A DNA stretch of 64,000 bases from Oryzias latipes (taxonomy: Eukaryota > Chordata > Actinopteri > Beloniformes > Adrianichthyidae): contig NC_019876.2 of assembly GCF_002234675.1 (NCBI RefSeq), positions 24,547,229-24,611,228 of the forward strand, written 5' to 3'. Below the pieces are notes generated by a model that did no database searches, had not been told where the DNA came from, and saw nothing but the letters and a program-made list of their open reading frames with translations. The first letter of the stretch is position 1, and the number at the start of each line of letters is the position of its first letter. Of this stretch, positions 36,501 to 42,267 are shown piece by piece. A program made the position numbers and the translations under genes.

Positions 36501-39500
36501 TCGCACTGATGAGCTCTGAAGAGCTGGTGTTTTTCTTCCAGAAGAGCTGTGATTTTGGCATCATTTTCATCGAACCAGTCTTGATGATTCCTGGTAACTG
36601 GTCCGAGCACCTTAAGGGCAGCAGAATGAATTGTTGTCTTCAAGGAGTCCCAGTCGTTTCCGATATCCTCAGTCAACTGATTTTCTAGGCTTTCTACTAG
36701 TTTTTCTTGAATGAAAGGGAGCTTAAGCTTGTTGACATTGAGCTTTTTTACAACCGTCTGACCCTGTGGTCTTCTTTTGGACTGAATATGCATATTGGTC
36801 TTAGAAATGATGAGACGATGGTCCGTCCAACAGTCAGCACCACACATCGCCTTAGTCACGCAAACATCCCGTCTGTCCTTTGCTCTGACGATGACGTAGT
36901 CGATGAGGTGCCAATGCTTAGATCGAGGGTGCATCCAAGATGTTTTCTTTCGAGATGGGAGGCGGAACATGGTGTTGGTGATAGCTAAGCCATGGGTGGC
37001 GCACATTCTAAGCAGGAGGAGACCGTTACTGTTGCATTTTCCTACTCCATGGTGTCCGAGGACACCTTCCCAAGCCTGGTGGTCTTGACCTACACGAGCA
37101 TTAAAGTCGCCAAGAAGTAGAAGCTTATCCGACTGCGGAACAGTGGAAATGAGGGCATCCAGTTCTTCATAGAACTTCTCCTTAGCATCTTCCGGGTTAG
37201 TCATGGTGGGGGCGTAAGCGCTAATGAGGGTAGCGGATCTCCCTCTGCCCAGTGAGAGCTTGAGTTTCATGAGACGATCGTTTATGCCTTCTGGTATATT
37301 GTCAAGTTTCCCTATAAGATGATCTTTGATTGCAAAGCCAACACCAGACTCACGTCGCTCTTCACTACTGCGGCCACTCCAGAAAAAGGTGTAGCCGCCT
37401 CCGATCTCATTGAGCTGGCCTTTGCCTGGGAAGCGTGTTTCGCTGAGGGCTGCAATGTCGACGTTATAACGGGCAAGTTCTCTCGCTACGAGGGCCGTTC
37501 GTCTTTCTGGTCTCCTTGACTTACAGGTGGTTGAGTCGAGGAGAGTTCTAACGTTCCATGACGCAAGGGTGAGCTTGAGTGTTTTCTTCTTGAGTATTTT
37601 CTTGTAATTTCGACCGCAGTGTGGGAACCCGCCAGCTGCGGTATGCTGGCCAGGTGTGTTGTGGAACAGGCTATGTTTAGAGCACCTTTTCTAGCTCCGT
37701 CCTCAGGCTACGGAGGCAGGCAGAGCTATCCTGAATAGGGCTGCCTGGTCGCTTAGGGGGCTGCCGGACTTCCCTGCTGTCCCAATCAGAGAAGAACGAC
37801 CGTATGGCCTAAGCCGCCTGTGTGTAGGATTGCAGCTACAGCTTCCAGTGATTCCGCACCTGCTGCTTCGCCGTTCCCCCATCGCCACAGGGCTTTGAAT
37901 AGGTCGATGAAAGTATTGCTATGACGTGCGCTGTACTTGGATTAAAGTGAAGGTGGCTTGCGCAGCACCAGCCTCACTCTCTCGTCCTGGTGAGCCTGAC
38001 CCAACGGCAAGACAGGGCCAAGACAGTTGGAGACTCATCGAGGGTGCAGGAGCTGCCGGAGAGGGACGAAGTACGCCTTCTAACCGTCTGCGGGGCTTCA
38101 CTCCGGATTTGCTGTCGGGGTTTACTCCCTTAGCCTTTAGCCAACCAAGACCGACCTGCAAGGCAACAGGAGGCTTATGCCACGCAGTCTCCATTATTTC
38201 GCCGAGACCCTGGCACGGGGGGCTAAGTGGGTACTCGATCTTGCCCAAGGATCTCCCACGGACTAGTGGAGGGAAGGAGGTGTCCTACTTCTCCATTCTA
38301 GACCTGCTCCAGGCTGGGCCTAGCCACCCAGGCTGGGCCTAGCCAAAAATATTTTCTGGAATTTTATCAGGTACTACGGGTATAATCACCTATGATGCCC
38401 TGGTTATTTAGGTCTTTTGAAACAAAGTGACCCATAATGCACTCCTTATGACTCACTCCTTTGTTGAGAAAGACCTTGGCGAGGCAGGACCAGTCGTACA
38501 TGCCGAGGCAGTCCTCCAGGGTTTTCAGCTTCCAGGGGTTCCCATACGCTTCTTCTTTTGTCAGGAAATTGTAGCGAAAAATTTGCTTCATCCTGCAGGT
38601 TCTAAAATTCTCGTCAGAAAATGTTTGTGAAGAGCAAGATCATTTATTCATCATACGTGGTCACCTGAGGAAGTTCAACTCTCTCATTTTCTCTAAGGAG
38701 AGGTCTTCTCCTGGCTGACGGGCAAACAGAGGATCGTTCTCCAGACTCTTGAAGATGTATTCCTGCATGAAGAATACAAAGAATACAGAATACATGCAGA
38801 CAAAACAAAAAGGGCACCACATTAAACAATGTAGTGGTTCCATAGATTGTAAAAATAATGGACAGCTCAACCCCTCCCTTCTCGTCTTCCCAAATAGGAT
38901 GTACCATTGCTTCCTGGTATGGGCGCTGCCATGTTGAAACCAGTTTACAATGATTGAGTTGCTCTGAGTCATTGTATCTATGGTCACTACATTGCCATAG
39001 ATACGATGACTCAGAACGACTCAGACCAATTACTGTCGACTGGTTTCAACATGGCGGCGCCCGTATCAGGAAGTGTTGTTTTTATGGTCTATGAGTGAAC
39101 GTAGAACAGATACGTTTATTTCCAGACACTTTTTACAGGGAGACTGTTTCAACCAGGAAAGGTTTCATCAGGTTTGGTTTAGTCAAACAAACATAAAATT
39201 AGTCAAATGGAAAAGCACCGACTTTCAAAACTGCACAAAAACACAAGAAACAACCAATGTTTGGCAACAAAATATAAGAATGTAGATTAATACAAATTAT
39301 TTTATAAAACAGTTTGATAATAAAATTTCATTTAAATGCTCTGAAACTCTAACATTTTTCAGCTCTTCGAATTTGAACCACTGTAGTCTTTTCTTTCACT
39401 TCATACGAACTAGAAAAATTCTGATGTTTAAAAGCTGCAAATCTGAACTCAAACAGCCTTAAAGTTCCACTCTGATCCTCTTTAAAGTTATTATAAGTGT

Positions 39501-39980
39501 TCCCCATGGTCTCTTAATTATGATCACACAGTTTAAGCCAAAATGGAAAAGAACTGTGTTTTATTCCTCTAGTCTACCCATCGCTGAGAGCTTGGAGCAG
39601 GGAGGTTGAACATCACAAATTTGCTCTTTTTCCAACGGTATTTTCAGTTCACTCCTGATTGACACCAGTTTGAATAAAGAAATACTCAGAAGTTCAATTT
39701 TACGCTTATTTTTCTTTATAAATGTCTTCCATCATCAGAAAAATAAAAAATTTTCATCAGAGTGGGTCTTTACACATCAAGTTTCATGTTTACAGACTCC
39801 AGCAAGTGAGACTGAACTAGCAATGCAGATCATCAGCAGGAGCAGAGACTCTTAGTTCACCTTGAACTGGAGGATTTCATCTCCATCCATGAAGACGAGC
39901 ATTTCCTTCCAGTCGAAGGAGGCCTTCTTCCTGTAAATATCCAGCGGCCCGCTGGGGAAGTCTGCTTTTTGGTGCTTCAT
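15478..39980 (-). CDS. ACOX3: Acyl-CoA oxidase 3 (peroxisomal, branched-chain), complete 18-coding-exon gene
   Basis: ACOX3 is the peroxisomal FAD enzyme that oxidises 2-methyl-branched acyl-CoAs such as pristanoyl-CoA to the trans-2-enoyl-CoA, giving H2O2. Coding exons (5' to 3', minus strand): 39980-39861, 38762-38665, 38592-38457, 32495-32421, 31695-31606, 31521-31378, 29034-28946, 28709-28613, 27636-27454, 26423-26301, 26173-26053, 25982-25860, 25671-25558, 25031-24916, 16555-16381, 16315-16248, 16173-16087, 15597-15478. Every internal junction has AG/GT borders and the phases join without a stop, giving about 692 residues (human about 700). Family landmarks are visible: [12 protein letters not shown] (exon 5), [12 protein letters not shown] and [11 protein letters not shown] (exon 9), ACGGHGY (exon 11), and TYEGDNN with the candidate catalytic Glu443 (exon 12). 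The C-terminus is SNL, a variant of the SKL peroxisomal signal. The exon 14-15 intron is enlarged to 8.4 kb by the Gypsy insertion. Any upstream non-coding exon was not located. Confidence 0.95.
16087..16173 (-). CDS. ACOX3: ACOX3 coding exon 17
   Basis: An 87-bp phase 0 exon encoding [20 protein letters not shown] through KADGQ, nearly identical to the family [17 protein letters not shown] block. Confidence 0.95.
16248..16315 (-). CDS. ACOX3: ACOX3 coding exon 16
   Basis: A 68-bp exon completing a split glycine codon and encoding [20 protein letters not shown] then SQ, matching the GGYFSGEQ...LALCSQ segment. Confidence 0.9.
16381..16555 (-). CDS. ACOX3: ACOX3 coding exon 15
   Basis: A 175-bp exon encoding [20 protein letters not shown] through [16 protein letters not shown], matching the ALYALWSLSRHAALLY family block. 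The acceptor at 16556-16557 is preferred over an upstream AG because it restores Q|V as in the family. Confidence 0.92.
17060..17676 (-). repeat. Duplicated Harbinger-tail/3' flank block (copy B, left part)
   Basis: Matches 8174-8795 (start ATATATACCCTCTCC), including the CACGCATGCATGG block. It continues beyond the Gypsy element at 23411. Together with 23416-23934 it is a second copy of the 8174-9354 block. Confidence 0.85.
17677..18303 (+). repeat. 5' LTR of the Gmr1-like element
   Basis: 627 bp, starting TGTGACAGAGC and ending ATTCTGACA. A TATA-like CCTATAAAAG at 18111-18120 marks a probable promoter. An AATAAA is present near the start. Confidence 0.95.
18111..18120 (+). promoter_or_regulatory. 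TATA-like box in the 5' LTR
   Basis: CCTATAAAAG about 180 bp before the LTR end, the likely core promoter for the genomic RNA of the retrotransposon. The same box is in the 3' LTR. Confidence 0.6.
18306..18323 (+). other. Primer binding site (tRNA-Leu type)
   Basis: TGGTGTCAGAAGTGGGAT starts two bases after the 5' LTR. It is complementary to the CCA-tailed 3' end of vertebrate leucine tRNAs (acceptor stem ending CTGACA). Inferred from general knowledge of tRNA-Leu 3' ends. Confidence 0.8.
18348..22814 (+). CDS. Gag-Pol polyprotein of the Gmr1-like Gypsy element (1,488 aa)
   Basis: A single open frame; the ATG at 18348 (MASRKGPKR) is the first after the primer site. In order: Gag; a CCHC knuckle [14 protein letters not shown] near residue 358; an aspartic protease LLDSGSS near 416; the integrase HHCC finger (H..H...CPQC, about 628-673); the integrase core with MDIVGP (699), LTDQGTNF and DGLVERF (794); and a GPY/F-like C-terminal module near 935. 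Then come reverse transcriptase with [15 protein letters not shown] and YLDD near 1203, and RNase H with [12 protein letters not shown] near 1351. All catalytic residues I looked for are present and there is no stop or frameshift. Gag and Pol are fused in one frame. The last ten codons lie inside the 3' LTR. Confidence 0.93.
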   Translation: MASRKGPKRSYARPTMRTRSQAVKDEEVEPDWETDDDGPSAERPGPSGDVEQPKMVEMLQQFLGAQRTREEGLLAELKNLRVVLQSQRQPASDVSDSPRAVRSEASLLPLPTPAPPHRRTDCDEVDMDMTAVPSMMQPPPFHRKDPKMLPYQPEEDIENFLLRFERIAKTWGWVYTEWAYRLVPLLTGKALAAYSAMDEDLSDSYPDIKEALLAKFNVSAETYRQRFRDTNVPQGELPTETYHRLRGLYRRWIRPDQRGVEDIGEIIILEQFLRTLPPDIRTWVKEHEPPTGMEAAKLATQYINAHRTTGPRTQQRVFHHTLGDGRRPVDKRPEAQRTGSGVSKTTPRGDNAGQALICYYCQQPGHKASVCPLKKPKMSGYCCVPQMSVTKLQHPCSDPASSYPVIVNGVHLTALLDSGSSKSLVKKCYLPDHVLNYKNKTVIECVHGDGKVYPTAEVTLDLDDRAFLLQVAVLDKMPVDCVIGRDCPLLWDLLGDKRQTNVVAVVTRSQVKAGLEPLPDLHGDLFEGGYKGQKKTRRQRRQEKHRGSFESLEQKPQCQNFVWDVPNDIRHLQLTDTTLAFLYNQVETETDNVSTDTKCVLDNDILYIQGETGKRLVVPTGCRSVVLHLAHTVPWAGHLGHLKTYARLAKRFYWPGMFKDVRDFCASCPQCQLTSLNKVKQAPLHPLPVISTPFQRIAMDIVGPLEKSSSGNKYILVICDYATRFPEAFPLRTIKTKAIINALVQLFSRVGVPSEILTDQGTNFTSNLMLLLHKELGIKGIRTTPYHPQTDGLVERFNQSLKQMLRKFVSETGRDWDKWLPFLLFAYREVPQASTGFSPFELLYGWPVQGPLDLLRKEWEASKKPVAEGILSYVLQMRNHLEKYRDLAQENLTRAQRDQKSWYDKKARQRELEPGKKVLILLPLTANKLLAKWQGPYEVIRRVGPVTYEIAHPDKGKHSQIYHVNLLKEWKDREQLQSQQTLMVCKIHEDGDDPITCMPDVSSMQPRLDHLSLQQKQEMLDLLAQVPGLFKDGPGRTSLVQHTIHLKDSAPIRQRPYRIPECLTHSLKEEIKKMTDLGVIEPSESEWSSPVVMVPKKDGSQRLCIDFRKVNAVSRFDAYPMPRVDDLVECIGKAHYLTTLDLCKGYWQIPLEAASRQYTAFRTPGGLYQFTVMPFGLHGAPATFQRLMDTLLRGCESYCSAYLDDVVVFSHSWEDHKRHLKNVLTNIEKAGLTLNPQKCEWARMETQYLGFQLGGGNIRPMVDKVEAIQKTERPRTKKQLRSFLGLVGWYSRFIPHFATMATPLTNLTRKSSPNPIRWSVDCERSFDALKNAMCSSPVLCSPDFQKHFLVQVDASDVGLGAVLTQKTEGQERPVLYLSRKLLPRETRYSTVEKEALAIKWALDSLKYYLLGRDFDLESDHRALQWIHTMKDHNPRIMRWYLALQPFSFSIRHKPGRNNTLADYLSRFPTMAALGEGESNVTEHKSVTI
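22767..22780 (+). other. Polypurine tract
   Basis: GGAGAGGGGGAAAG lies three bases before the 3' LTR and would prime plus-strand DNA synthesis. It sits inside the end of the pol coding region. Confidence 0.85.
22784..23410 (+). repeat. 3' LTR of the Gmr1-like element
   Basis: 627 bp, same length as the 5' LTR and identical to it in my line-by-line comparison. It contributes the last codons and TGA stop of gag-pol. Confidence 0.95.
23416..23934 (-). pseudogene. Truncated copy of the 358-aa coiled-coil gene
   Basis: Contains the C-terminal half of the 8835-9911 gene, from [11 protein letters not shown] to the stop, with three instead of four VQTD units and a few substitutions. Similarity stops abruptly at 23934, before the rest of the coiled coil, so there is no start. 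It lies in an ACOX3 intron, same strand. Its 3' flank is interrupted by the Gypsy element and resumes at 17060-17676. The whole duplicated block corresponds to 8174-9354. Confidence 0.9.
24317..24521. mobile_element. piggyBac-like MITE, copy 1 (205 bp)
   Basis: Inverted ends CCCTTGTGCTATCTTAG and CTAGGATAGCACAAGGG, flanked by TTAA (24313-24316) on the left and TTAC on the right. TTAA targeting fits the piggyBac superfamily. It lies in the ACOX3 exon 14-15 intron and encodes nothing. Confidence 0.8.
24916..25031 (-). CDS. ACOX3: ACOX3 coding exon 14
   Basis: A 116-bp exon encoding [20 protein letters not shown] through DFEARNNSQ, matching AYKWLVCYLLRE and DFEARNKCQ of the family. The next intron (24915-16556) holds the Gypsy element and the coiled-coil gene fragment. 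Confidence 0.95.
25558..25671 (-). CDS. ACOX3: ACOX3 coding exon 13
   Basis: A 114-bp exon encoding [20 protein letters not shown] through EECLNLQ, matching the family FRSPLKSVDFLDAY segment. Phases match both neighbours. Confidence 0.93.
25860..25982 (-). CDS. ACOX3: ACOX3 coding exon 12 (candidate catalytic Glu443)
   Basis: A 123-bp exon with phase 1 breaks at both ends, encoding [20 protein letters not shown] and [10 protein letters not shown]. The glutamate of TYEGDN aligns with the catalytic base of the acyl-CoA oxidase family; by my count it is residue 443. Confidence 0.95.
26053..26173 (-). CDS. ACOX3: ACOX3 coding exon 11
   Basis: A 121-bp exon encoding [20 protein letters not shown] through [12 protein letters not shown]. 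The ACGGHGY motif belongs to the FAD/substrate pocket. It leaves in phase 1 (methionine codon A|TG). Confidence 0.95.
26301..26423 (-). CDS. ACOX3: ACOX3 coding exon 10
   Basis: A 123-bp exon in phase 0 encoding [20 protein letters not shown] through DKSDRQ, matching the [20 protein letters not shown] family block. Confidence 0.96.
26715..27195 (+). mobile_element. Solo LTR
   Basis: A 481-bp block ending GATCATGACA, flanked by GAAAC at 26710-26714 and 27196-27200. It starts CGACATGG, apparently a mutated TGTCATGG. Its 3' part (CCTTCTGGGTTCCAGC...TGTCAGAAATCCCGCAAGATCATGACA) is related to the solo LTR at 54905-55377. Lies in the ACOX3 exon 9-10 intron. Confidence 0.65.
27454..27636 (-). CDS. 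ACOX3: ACOX3 coding exon 9
   Basis: A 183-bp exon of 61 codons in phase 0. It carries [33 protein letters not shown] and [11 protein letters not shown], strongly diagnostic of ACOX3. Confidence 0.97.
27846..28391. repeat. Probable MITE-like repeat with TTTAAAG(R)GCCT ends
   Basis: Begins TTTAAAGGGCCTTTATCG and ends CTTCAGGCTCTTTAAA, a weak inverted match. The GC-rich middle contains TGACGTCA at about 28041 and GGGGCGGGGCTGG. In an ACOX3 intron. Limits are tentative. Confidence 0.4.
28613..28709 (-). CDS. ACOX3: ACOX3 coding exon 8
   Basis: A 97-bp exon encoding [20 protein letters not shown] then [12 protein letters not shown], matching the VRVPRQSLLNRMGDVTPEG segment of the family. Confidence 0.94.
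28946..29034 (-). CDS. ACOX3: ACOX3 coding exon 7
   Basis: An 89-bp exon encoding [20 protein letters not shown] then KLGQNGLDN, matching the family [15 protein letters not shown] motif. It ends in phase 2 (glycine codon GG|G). Confidence 0.94.
29470..29674. mobile_element. piggyBac-like MITE, copy 2 (205 bp)
   Basis: Same length and sequence family as 24317-24521, with intact TTAA on both sides (29466-29469 and 29675-29678). In the ACOX3 exon 6-7 intron. Confidence 0.85.
31091..31339 (-). mobile_element. tRNA-derived SINE with 18-bp target duplication
   Basis: AGAACCATCATTACATCT at 31073-31090 is repeated at 31340-31357. Between them are 249 bp whose minus strand has a tRNA-like head with a B-box GGTTCGAATCC, and whose plus strand shows the fish repeat CTTCTCCCATCAGGGGTCGC. 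The repeat sits about 20-38 nt inside the intron after the ACOX3 exon 6 donor. Confidence 0.88.
31378..31521 (-). CDS. ACOX3: ACOX3 coding exon 6
   Basis: A 144-bp exon encoding [20 protein letters not shown] through HGLPFFVVP, the beta-domain segment around the conserved AAKFWVGN motif. The donor is GTAAGT. A SINE and its target duplication begin about 20 nt into the downstream intron. Confidence 0.95.
31606..31695 (-). CDS. ACOX3: ACOX3 coding exon 5 (flavin-contact motif)
   Basis: A 90-bp exon in phase 0 encoding [20 protein letters not shown] and ten more residues. The [12 protein letters not shown] motif is the acyl-CoA oxidase/dehydrogenase segment that contacts FAD. Confidence 0.95.
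32421..32495 (-). CDS. ACOX3: ACOX3 coding exon 4
   Basis: A 75-bp exon encoding [20 protein letters not shown] and five more residues, in phase 0 at both ends. It corresponds to the family segment beginning with VFGSAV, upstream of the flavin-contact motif. Confidence 0.9.
32980..34332 (+). pseudogene. Decayed LINE relic (endonuclease and start of RT)
   Basis: Plus-strand pieces in shifting frames: [20 protein letters not shown] and [17 protein letters not shown] (near 33240-33370), a GRLWRGT/FWQ-like linker (33740-33900), and [20 protein letters not shown] then [13 protein letters not shown] (34220-34320). These resemble the endonuclease and RT entry of fish LINEs. It is broken at 34332 by the 4-kb LINE on the other strand. 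Confidence 0.6.
34333..38345 (-). mobile_element. 4.0-kb LINE (AP endonuclease type) with 27-bp target duplication
   Basis: A 27-bp sequence containing ATATTTTCTGGAATTTTATC occurs at 34306-34332 and again at 38346-38372, bracketing a 4,013-bp minus-strand element. The 3' end (34333 side) finishes in AAC repeats rather than poly(A). It carries one long ORF (endonuclease, RT, C-terminal zinc finger). It lies in the ACOX3 exon 3-4 intron in the same direction as the gene. Little decay is visible. Confidence 0.88.
34391..37690 (-). CDS. LINE endonuclease-reverse transcriptase ORF (about 1,099 codons open)
   Basis: The frame is open from a stop at 37693-37691 to a stop at 34391. The first ATG in frame is at 37270, but the endonuclease clearly begins before it: [10 protein letters not shown] (near 37560) and LSETRF (near 37440). 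Then come [20 protein letters not shown] and TDHRLI (end of endonuclease), RT motifs [43 protein letters not shown] and LLFADDCAL, and a C-terminal C2H2 finger CSTCGRGF...H..TH. The catalytic residues appear intact. The real start is uncertain: either an initiator further 5' lost to a stop, or non-ATG initiation. Clade not assigned. Confidence 0.85.
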   Translation of the reverse strand, partial: KRCSKHSLFHNTPGQHTAAGGFPHCGRNYKKILKKKTLKLTLASWNVRTLLDSTTCKSRRPERRTALVARELARYNVDIAALSETRFPGKGQLNEIGGGYTFFWSGRSSEERRESGVGFAIKDHLIGKLDNIPEGINDRLMKLKLSLGRGRSATLISAYAPTMTNPEDAKEKFYEELDALISTVPQSDKLLLLGDFNARVGQDHQAWEGVLGHHGVGKCNSNGLLLLRMCATHGLAITNTMFRLPSRKKTSWMHPRSKHWHLIDYVIVRAKDRRDVCVTKAMCGADCWTDHRLIISKTNMHIQSKRRPQGQTVVKKLNVNKLKLPFIQEKLVESLENQLTEDIGNDWDSLKTTIHSAALKVLGPVTRNHQDWFDENDAKITALLEEKHQLFRAHQCDPNSVLKKDAYVSKRRQVQSKLRSIRNTWLSEKADEIQGFADRHDMKRFYDSLRCIFGPPTSGSSPLLSADGATLITDKNKIVERWAEHFNGVLNRPSSINDEAIQRLPQVDINPDLDIIPSEDEVAKAIKQMSTGKAPGSDAIPAEVFKSGGPSLLHKLTVLLQSFWVSETLPQDFKDATIVHIYKRKGNKRSCDNHRGISLLSIAAKIFARLLLNRLLKHLEQGHLPESQCGFRAGRGTVDMIFAARQIQEKSVEHNQDLYTTFVDLTKAFDTVSREGLWKIMAKFGCPNRFVKIVKQFHDGMMARVLDDGNTSAPFQVSNGVKQGCVLAPTLFSLMFSAMLTDAFRETPLGIPIRYRCDGRLFNLRRLKAVTRVKETVIRDLLFADDCALNAINEQDMQQEMDAFSSACDNFGLTINIKKTEVMYQPAPGKPYQEPNITVKGQRLQDVENFTYLGSTLSRNANIDAEVNNRIAKASSAFGRLRKSVWERRGILQNTKIKVYRAVVLTTLLYGCETWTTYRRHEKLLQQFHLRCLRNILNIRWHDRITNTEVLERADLLSVITTMRKAQTRWAGHVCRMSDSRIPKQLLYGELSHGSRKVGGQRKRYKDCIKSHLKDFNIDVSTWETAASDRPTWRNLIHKGAIYSENKRSNAAKEKRQKRKALADQPTNTTPSHWCSTCGRGFLAHIGLISHMRTHPSAP
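38457..38592 (-). CDS. ACOX3: ACOX3 coding exon 3
   Basis: Encodes [10 protein letters not shown] through [18 protein letters not shown], matching the family CLGMYDSSLAAK block. The donor is a strong GTGAGT. The intron that follows is about 6 kb and contains two nested LINE elements. Confidence 0.92.
38665..38762 (-). CDS. ACOX3: ACOX3 coding exon 2
   Basis: Encodes [15 protein letters not shown] through RELNFLR, the conserved N-terminal helical segment. It enters in phase 0 and leaves in phase 2, with the arginine codon split AG|G. Confidence 0.93.
38911..39072. repeat. Near-perfect palindrome in ACOX3 intron 1
   Basis: Arms of about 75 bp (38911-38983 and 38995-39072) are reverse complements with scattered mismatches, for example CTGCCATGTTGAAACCAG against CTGGTTTCAACATGGCGG, around a loop of about 11 bp. 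Probably a foldback or MITE-type element. Confidence 0.8.
39861..39980 (-). CDS. ACOX3: ACOX3 coding exon 1 (start codon, residues 1-40)
   Basis: The exon encodes the N-terminus through [18 protein letters not shown], matching the FPRGPLDAYR region of the family. The ATG at 39980-39978 is chosen because it lies about ten codons before the conserved block, as expected. An AG at a plausible acceptor (tcctgcag) about 10 nt upstream suggests a separate 5' non-coding exon. The donor follows the AAG codon. The frame is also open further upstream, so a longer N-terminus cannot be excluded. Confidence 0.85.
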
Positions 39981-40792
39981 CTTCTTCAGGCTGCAGGAGC
40001 TCAGACACACACCTGGACGACACCTGCAATCAAAAGCCCCTAAATCCACATGAAAATATTCAACTTCCTCTGCCATGTTGGGATTAGTCGTGTTAAGTTT
40101 TACACCGATTTTTGTTTCCATGTATTAACTCTGTTGCTGGTTTTCCATCAAACTGTCCAACAAGAATGTTGGCAGCAAAAAACCCATCAACTATCAACTA
40201 TTAGGGGTTAGATATAAATGTATTTTACCCACAAGGATCAAGCCATGGTTATCCATTTTGACAGAACAGGAAAAAATAGTGATGCACATTCCAACACTTT
40301 GATTTCAGTGTGAAGGAAAACTGTGTCTTTAACGTGTCCCGTGTTCTCAAAATTAACATTTTATGAACAAAACTTGTGAAAAAAAGTGAAATTTTAAGTT
40401 CATTCAAATGTAGGTCCCATTAACGTAGCGTACAGTTTCAACGCTGCATAATAAATGTCAACAATGTTAAAGTATTTACCATTTTAAAAATATGATCCAA
40501 GACAAAAGCAAATATATCACAGAAGTTTGTGTCTTTGAACTTACAGGTTAACCAATCTTCAACACAAAAATCTGTTTCTGGGAGTGGTTTGTTGATCATC
40601 ATGGTGTGGTCAGTACACTTTGACTTTATCAGAGCTGTTCTCTCTAACACATTAAGCCGTAGTCACATGCACCCATACGGGGGTTTGACCTGTGTTGCTG
40701 TTGTGGGACTTCGGGTCTTTTGGATCTTCAGTGGAGCAAAGGTCTGTCCTTCCCTCCCTTGAGGCTTTTTCGGCTGCCCTTAAGGGACGTTA

Positions 40793-40862
40793 TGAAAATG
40801 GAATGTACCATTGTCATAAAAATGGAATGTACCATTGTCATAAAAATGGAATGTACCATTGT
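40793..40862. repeat. 23-bp minisatellite, about three copies
   Basis: Three tandem copies of AAAATGGAATGTACCATTGTC(AT). Each copy contains the palindrome AATGGAATGTACCATT-like core. Confidence 0.85.
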
Positions 40863-41263
40863 CGGGAAATGTATCTGTAAATGTATAGTGAAGTATTTGT
40901 TATGTGAATGTAAGTTACGTAAGGGTTAATGGCTGACGAAGTGTACATATCAGAAATGATACCATGGTCCGGGTAAATAGTTGATTCTGTTTGGCCAAAC
41001 TGCAAGAACGCACAACCACACACTCACATCAACACATCGGGACAATTTAGATTCTCCAATAAACATAAACTTATGAAGCATGTTCGACCATTTGACATGA
41101 AAACCCAGAAATACATGAAATCATTAAAAAAAACAGTTACAGAATGGAGAAATAAAGAGAGTAACAAACATAATCTGACAAAGATAAAAGAAAACTCTCA
41201 GAGGAGCGGCCCTGGCAACCCTCCTTAAGAAGAAGCATGGCTTGGCATGGTACAGCGAGACTT

Positions 41264-41860
41264 CTGCCTTCCGCGGTCCTATTTCGTCGAAACTTCCCCC
41301 CGGACTAGCTTTGTCTGTGGACCGGCAGAGCTGTAGAGCGTAGTGCAGCGTAGTGCAGCGGAGCGCGACGCCCCGCGATCCGAAGCTCCAGATCGCCGAA
41401 GGCGGAAGTGATCTGAGAAACTCTAAAACATTATATGAATTTGTTTTTCCAGTGGTGTCCAGACAAAATAAAGGCTGATGTTATTCCCTCATATTTACAT
41501 CCAAGATGCTAATTACGGCATTATGGAGTTCCTCCATGGCTAATGTTTTTAGCACGTATTAGCCTCATGCTAACCCTTCTATCGGGTCCTTGGAGCCAAG
41601 AAAAAAGCACTGACCAGACAGATTAAACAATTGTGAGCCAGCAGGCCCTTAATATTTATCATAACAGTAATAAAAGGACGATACGTGTTGGTCTAAACGG
41701 CAAATGTTTAGCATGGCGAAATGTGCTATAGCTGTTGATGGGGCTCCAGCTGTCCTCGAACAGCAAAATCAGCGCCAAGCTGCAGGAGAATATCTTCTAA
41801 ATGTGCTTTTCTAACGGTAATGATTATTCATCTGAAGGAGGACCGCGGAAGGCGGAAATG
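41264..41860. repeat. Possible non-autonomous DNA element with CCTTCCGCGGTCC ends
   Basis: TTCTGCCTTCCGCGGTCCTA near 41264 is matched in inverse by AGGACCGCGGAAGGCGGAAA near 41840. Inside, GAAGGCGGAAGTGATCTGAG recalls the ends, and a 50-bp block at 41441-41488 is shared with 52450-52501. Confidence 0.45.
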
Positions 41861-42267
41861 CTGCTACGTAGTCCTGATGAGCTGTGTACAATCATCAGGA
41901 GTGCACAGCCGTCACAAAGCCACAAAAATGCAGATTCATTTTAAAAATGAAAAAGCAATTCTGGTTTTGACTTTTATTTTTAACTATGCTACACAAATGT
42001 TTCAATACCTTCACTGTTTTTGAGTTTTAAAATGTCAGCTTTTTTCAAAATGTTATTTAAAAGAAACATTTAGATATTGTCATGAACAGCTGAAAATGCA
42101 GCTGTGTAAATATTAGTCTCCAGAAACACTGTTCTGGTTCACTACTGCCACCTGCTGGCATAAATGACAGTCAAGTAAAGCTCCATAAGTGAGTGATGAG
42201 CATAAACATGAAGCTGCCTCATAACAGCTAAAAAAATTCCAAATGCCTGAAGCAGAAGAATGAGGCA

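Larger units (their letters stand above)
40122..42267. other. ACOX3 upstream region with minisatellite and repeat fragments
   Basis: No coding region is credible here. A 23-bp tandem repeat lies at 40793-40862 and an inverted pair bounds 41264-41860. The ACOX3 promoter and any 5' non-coding exon should be here or just downstream, but I cannot place them. Confidence 0.5.

Noticed and set aside
37919-38342. ORF1 of the 4-kb LINE on either strand
   Set aside because: The frames are short, lack a recognised ORF1 domain and overlap on both strands. I treat the region as LINE 5' UTR.
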